A program made the position numbers and the translations under genes. Shown piece by piece: positions 5,367 through 6,349 of a stretch of 6,349 bases of DNA (position 1 is the stretch's first letter; each line of letters starts with the position of its first letter). The notes below the pieces were generated by a model. That model saw nothing but the letters and a program-made list of their open reading frames with translations. It had not been told where the DNA came from and did no database searches. Source of the stretch: Actinomycetes bacterium (GTDB taxonomy: Bacteria; Actinomycetota; Acidimicrobiia; Spongiisociales; UBA5794); the NCBI GenBank assembly GCA_024640745.1, contig JAHEEL010000133.1:1-6349 (forward strand). Reading direction: 5' to 3'.

Positions 5367-6349
5367 GCGTTGATCTCCCGGCAAATCTCTTCGATCTTCG
5401 TCTCGATCTCGCCCGACTTGAACGGATCGCCCTGAATCTTGCTCAGCGTCACGGCGTCCACGAGGTACTCGGCGCGTATCAGCTTGGCGAACTGCCCGGA
5501 GTTCAACTCCGGGACCAGCACGACTTCTCGACCCTCGAGCACCTCACCGAGATCCGGCGGCAGCGGATTCAGGTGTCGGATCTGAGCGTGGGCCACCGAC
5601 ATCCCTCGCCTCCGGGCGTTGAGGACCCCGGCCCGGATCGCCCCGAACGTCGAGCCCCAACCGAGGACGAGGATCTTCGAATCGGCGTCGCCGTGCACCG
5701 TGATGGGCGGGATGTCGCGGCGGATCGCATCGATCTTCGCCGCCCGTATTTCGGTCATCAGCTCGTGGTTCTCGCCGTCGTAGGCGACGGCGCCGGTGAT
5801 GTTCTCTTTCTCGAGACCGCCGAGCCGGTGTTCGAGACCCGCAGTTCCGGGGATCGCCCACTCGCGCGCGAGCGTCTCAGGATCGCGCACATACGGCAGG
5901 AACTTCTCCTCGTTGTTCGTCTCCGACGCAAACGTCACCGGGAAGGACGGGAGCTCGTCGATGTCGGGGATCAACCACGGTTCCGAGGAGTTGGCGATGT
6001 AGCCGTCGGATAGGAGGATCACCGGCGTCATGTACTTCGTTGCGATACGCGCCGCCTCCATTGCCGTCGAGAACGCATCGGCCGGGGTCGCTGCGGCGAC
6101 CACCGGCAGGGGAGCCTCTCCGTGCCGGCCGTACATAGCGAAAAGCAGGTCGCTCTGTTCGACGCGGGTCGGCATCCCGGTGGACGGCCCGGCTCGCTGC
6201 ACATCGATGACGATCAGCGGCAACTCCATCGCAAAGGCCAGGCTGATGGTCTCCGACTTGAGCGCAAGGCCTGGGCCCGACGTCGTGGTCGCGGCCAGGT
6301 TGCCGGTGAACGCCGCACCAACCGCGGTACCGACGGCGGCGATCTCGTC
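5363..6349 (-). CDS. korA: 2-oxoacid:ferredoxin oxidoreductase alpha subunit (KorA), 5' end outside window
   Basis: Partner of KorB. The frame is open to the right edge of the window, so 328 C-terminal residues are visible; actinobacterial KorA proteins are about 600-650 residues with a gamma domain fused ahead of the alpha domain, and that half plus the YPITP-type site are outside. Visible landmarks (fragment numbering) are TSGPGLALK (23-31), the VQRAGPSTGMPT block (50-61) typical of the alpha subunit's TPP/CoA-facing domain, RVEQSDLLFAMYGRHGE (62-78), and the C-terminal Rossmann-like domain beginning near KILVLGWGSTFGA with QIRHLNPLPPDL. The ATG at 6229 is inside the conserved region and is not the start. 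The stop TGA overlaps the korB ATG by four bases, so the two subunits are translationally coupled and probably made in equal amounts. Promoter and regulation lie outside. Confidence 0.95.
   Translation of the reverse strand, partial: DEIAAVGTAVGAAFTGNLAATTTSGPGLALKSETISLAFAMELPLIVIDVQRAGPSTGMPTRVEQSDLLFAMYGRHGEAPLPVVAAATPADAFSTAMEAARIATKYMTPVILLSDGYIANSSEPWLIPDIDELPSFPVTFASETNNEEKFLPYVRDPETLAREWAIPGTAGLEHRLGGLEKENITGAVAYDGENHELMTEIRAAKIDAIRRDIPPITVHGDADSKILVLGWGSTFGAIRAGVLNARRRGMSVAHAQIRHLNPLPPDLGEVLEGREVVLVPELNSGQFAKLIRAEYLVDAVTLSKIQGDPFKSGEIETKIEEICREINA
5375..5379 (-). promoter_or_regulatory. Ribosome binding site of korB inside korA
   Basis: GGGAG on the - strand lies within the last codons of korA, eight bases ahead of the korB ATG at 5366. 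With the ATGA overlap it decides the korB start against the TTG at 5384. Confidence 0.6.

Noticed and set aside
5367..5384. TTG start for korB at 5384
   Set aside because: The ATG at 5366 has a Shine-Dalgarno at a good distance and an ATGA overlap with the korA stop; the extra six residues would include the Shine-Dalgarno itself.
5234..6013. A + strand frame of about 259 codons opposite korA and korB
   Set aside because: It is an antisense shadow of two strongly conserved enzyme subunits, rich in Arg/Asp/Leu as expected from complement GC-rich codons.

Overview
The window is GC-rich chromosomal DNA that reads as an environmental high-GC Gram-positive, probably an actinobacterium of the Acidimicrobiia/Ilumatobacter kind. 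This is inferred from base composition, an actinobacterial-type KorA/KorB pair and a nickel superoxide dismutase beside its maturation protease; no rRNA or marker gene is present to fix the taxonomy. I see no mobile element, tRNA, rRNA, phage gene or CRISPR array, and coding density is very high.

Layout. (1) Positions 1-1326, + strand: the C-terminal 441 residues of a MurJ/MviN-type lipid II flippase, cut by the left edge. (2) Positions 1327-1452: a short gap with a large heptad-built inverted repeat, probably a two-way terminator. (3) Positions 1453-2473: a divergent pair, sodN (nickel superoxide dismutase, - strand) and an S26-family signal-peptidase-like protease (+ strand), best read as the SodX-type enzyme that trims the SodN leader to expose the nickel-binding His1. 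Their shared control region (1879-1984) holds two strong Shine-Dalgarno sequences, possible -10 boxes and a CTCCG-N9-CGGAG inverted repeat. (4) Positions 2475-6349, - strand: a five-gene tightly packed run read right to left, korA (partial) - korB - DUF402 protein - AlkD-family DNA glycosylase - class I methyltransferase. Junctions are a 4-base overlap, an 8-base gap, an 11-base overlap and a 12-base gap, so it is probably one transcript.

How the genes fit. KorA and KorB form a 2-oxoacid (probably 2-oxoglutarate):ferredoxin oxidoreductase, an oxygen-sensitive iron-sulfur enzyme. The next three genes are probably co-transcribed, but their functional link to it is unproven. SodN and the protease form a clear two-gene functional unit.

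The most interesting point is SodN. It keeps all nickel ligands (His1, Cys2, Cys6) plus Tyr9 and Glu17, but differs from the studied Streptomyces enzyme at three second-sphere or gate positions: Pro5 to Phe, Arg47 to Ser and Tyr62 to Phe. Its protease partner appears to start at a rare ATT codon, carries an N-terminal membrane-like segment, and has a degenerate GDN box. Most of the rest of the window is ordinary housekeeping content.
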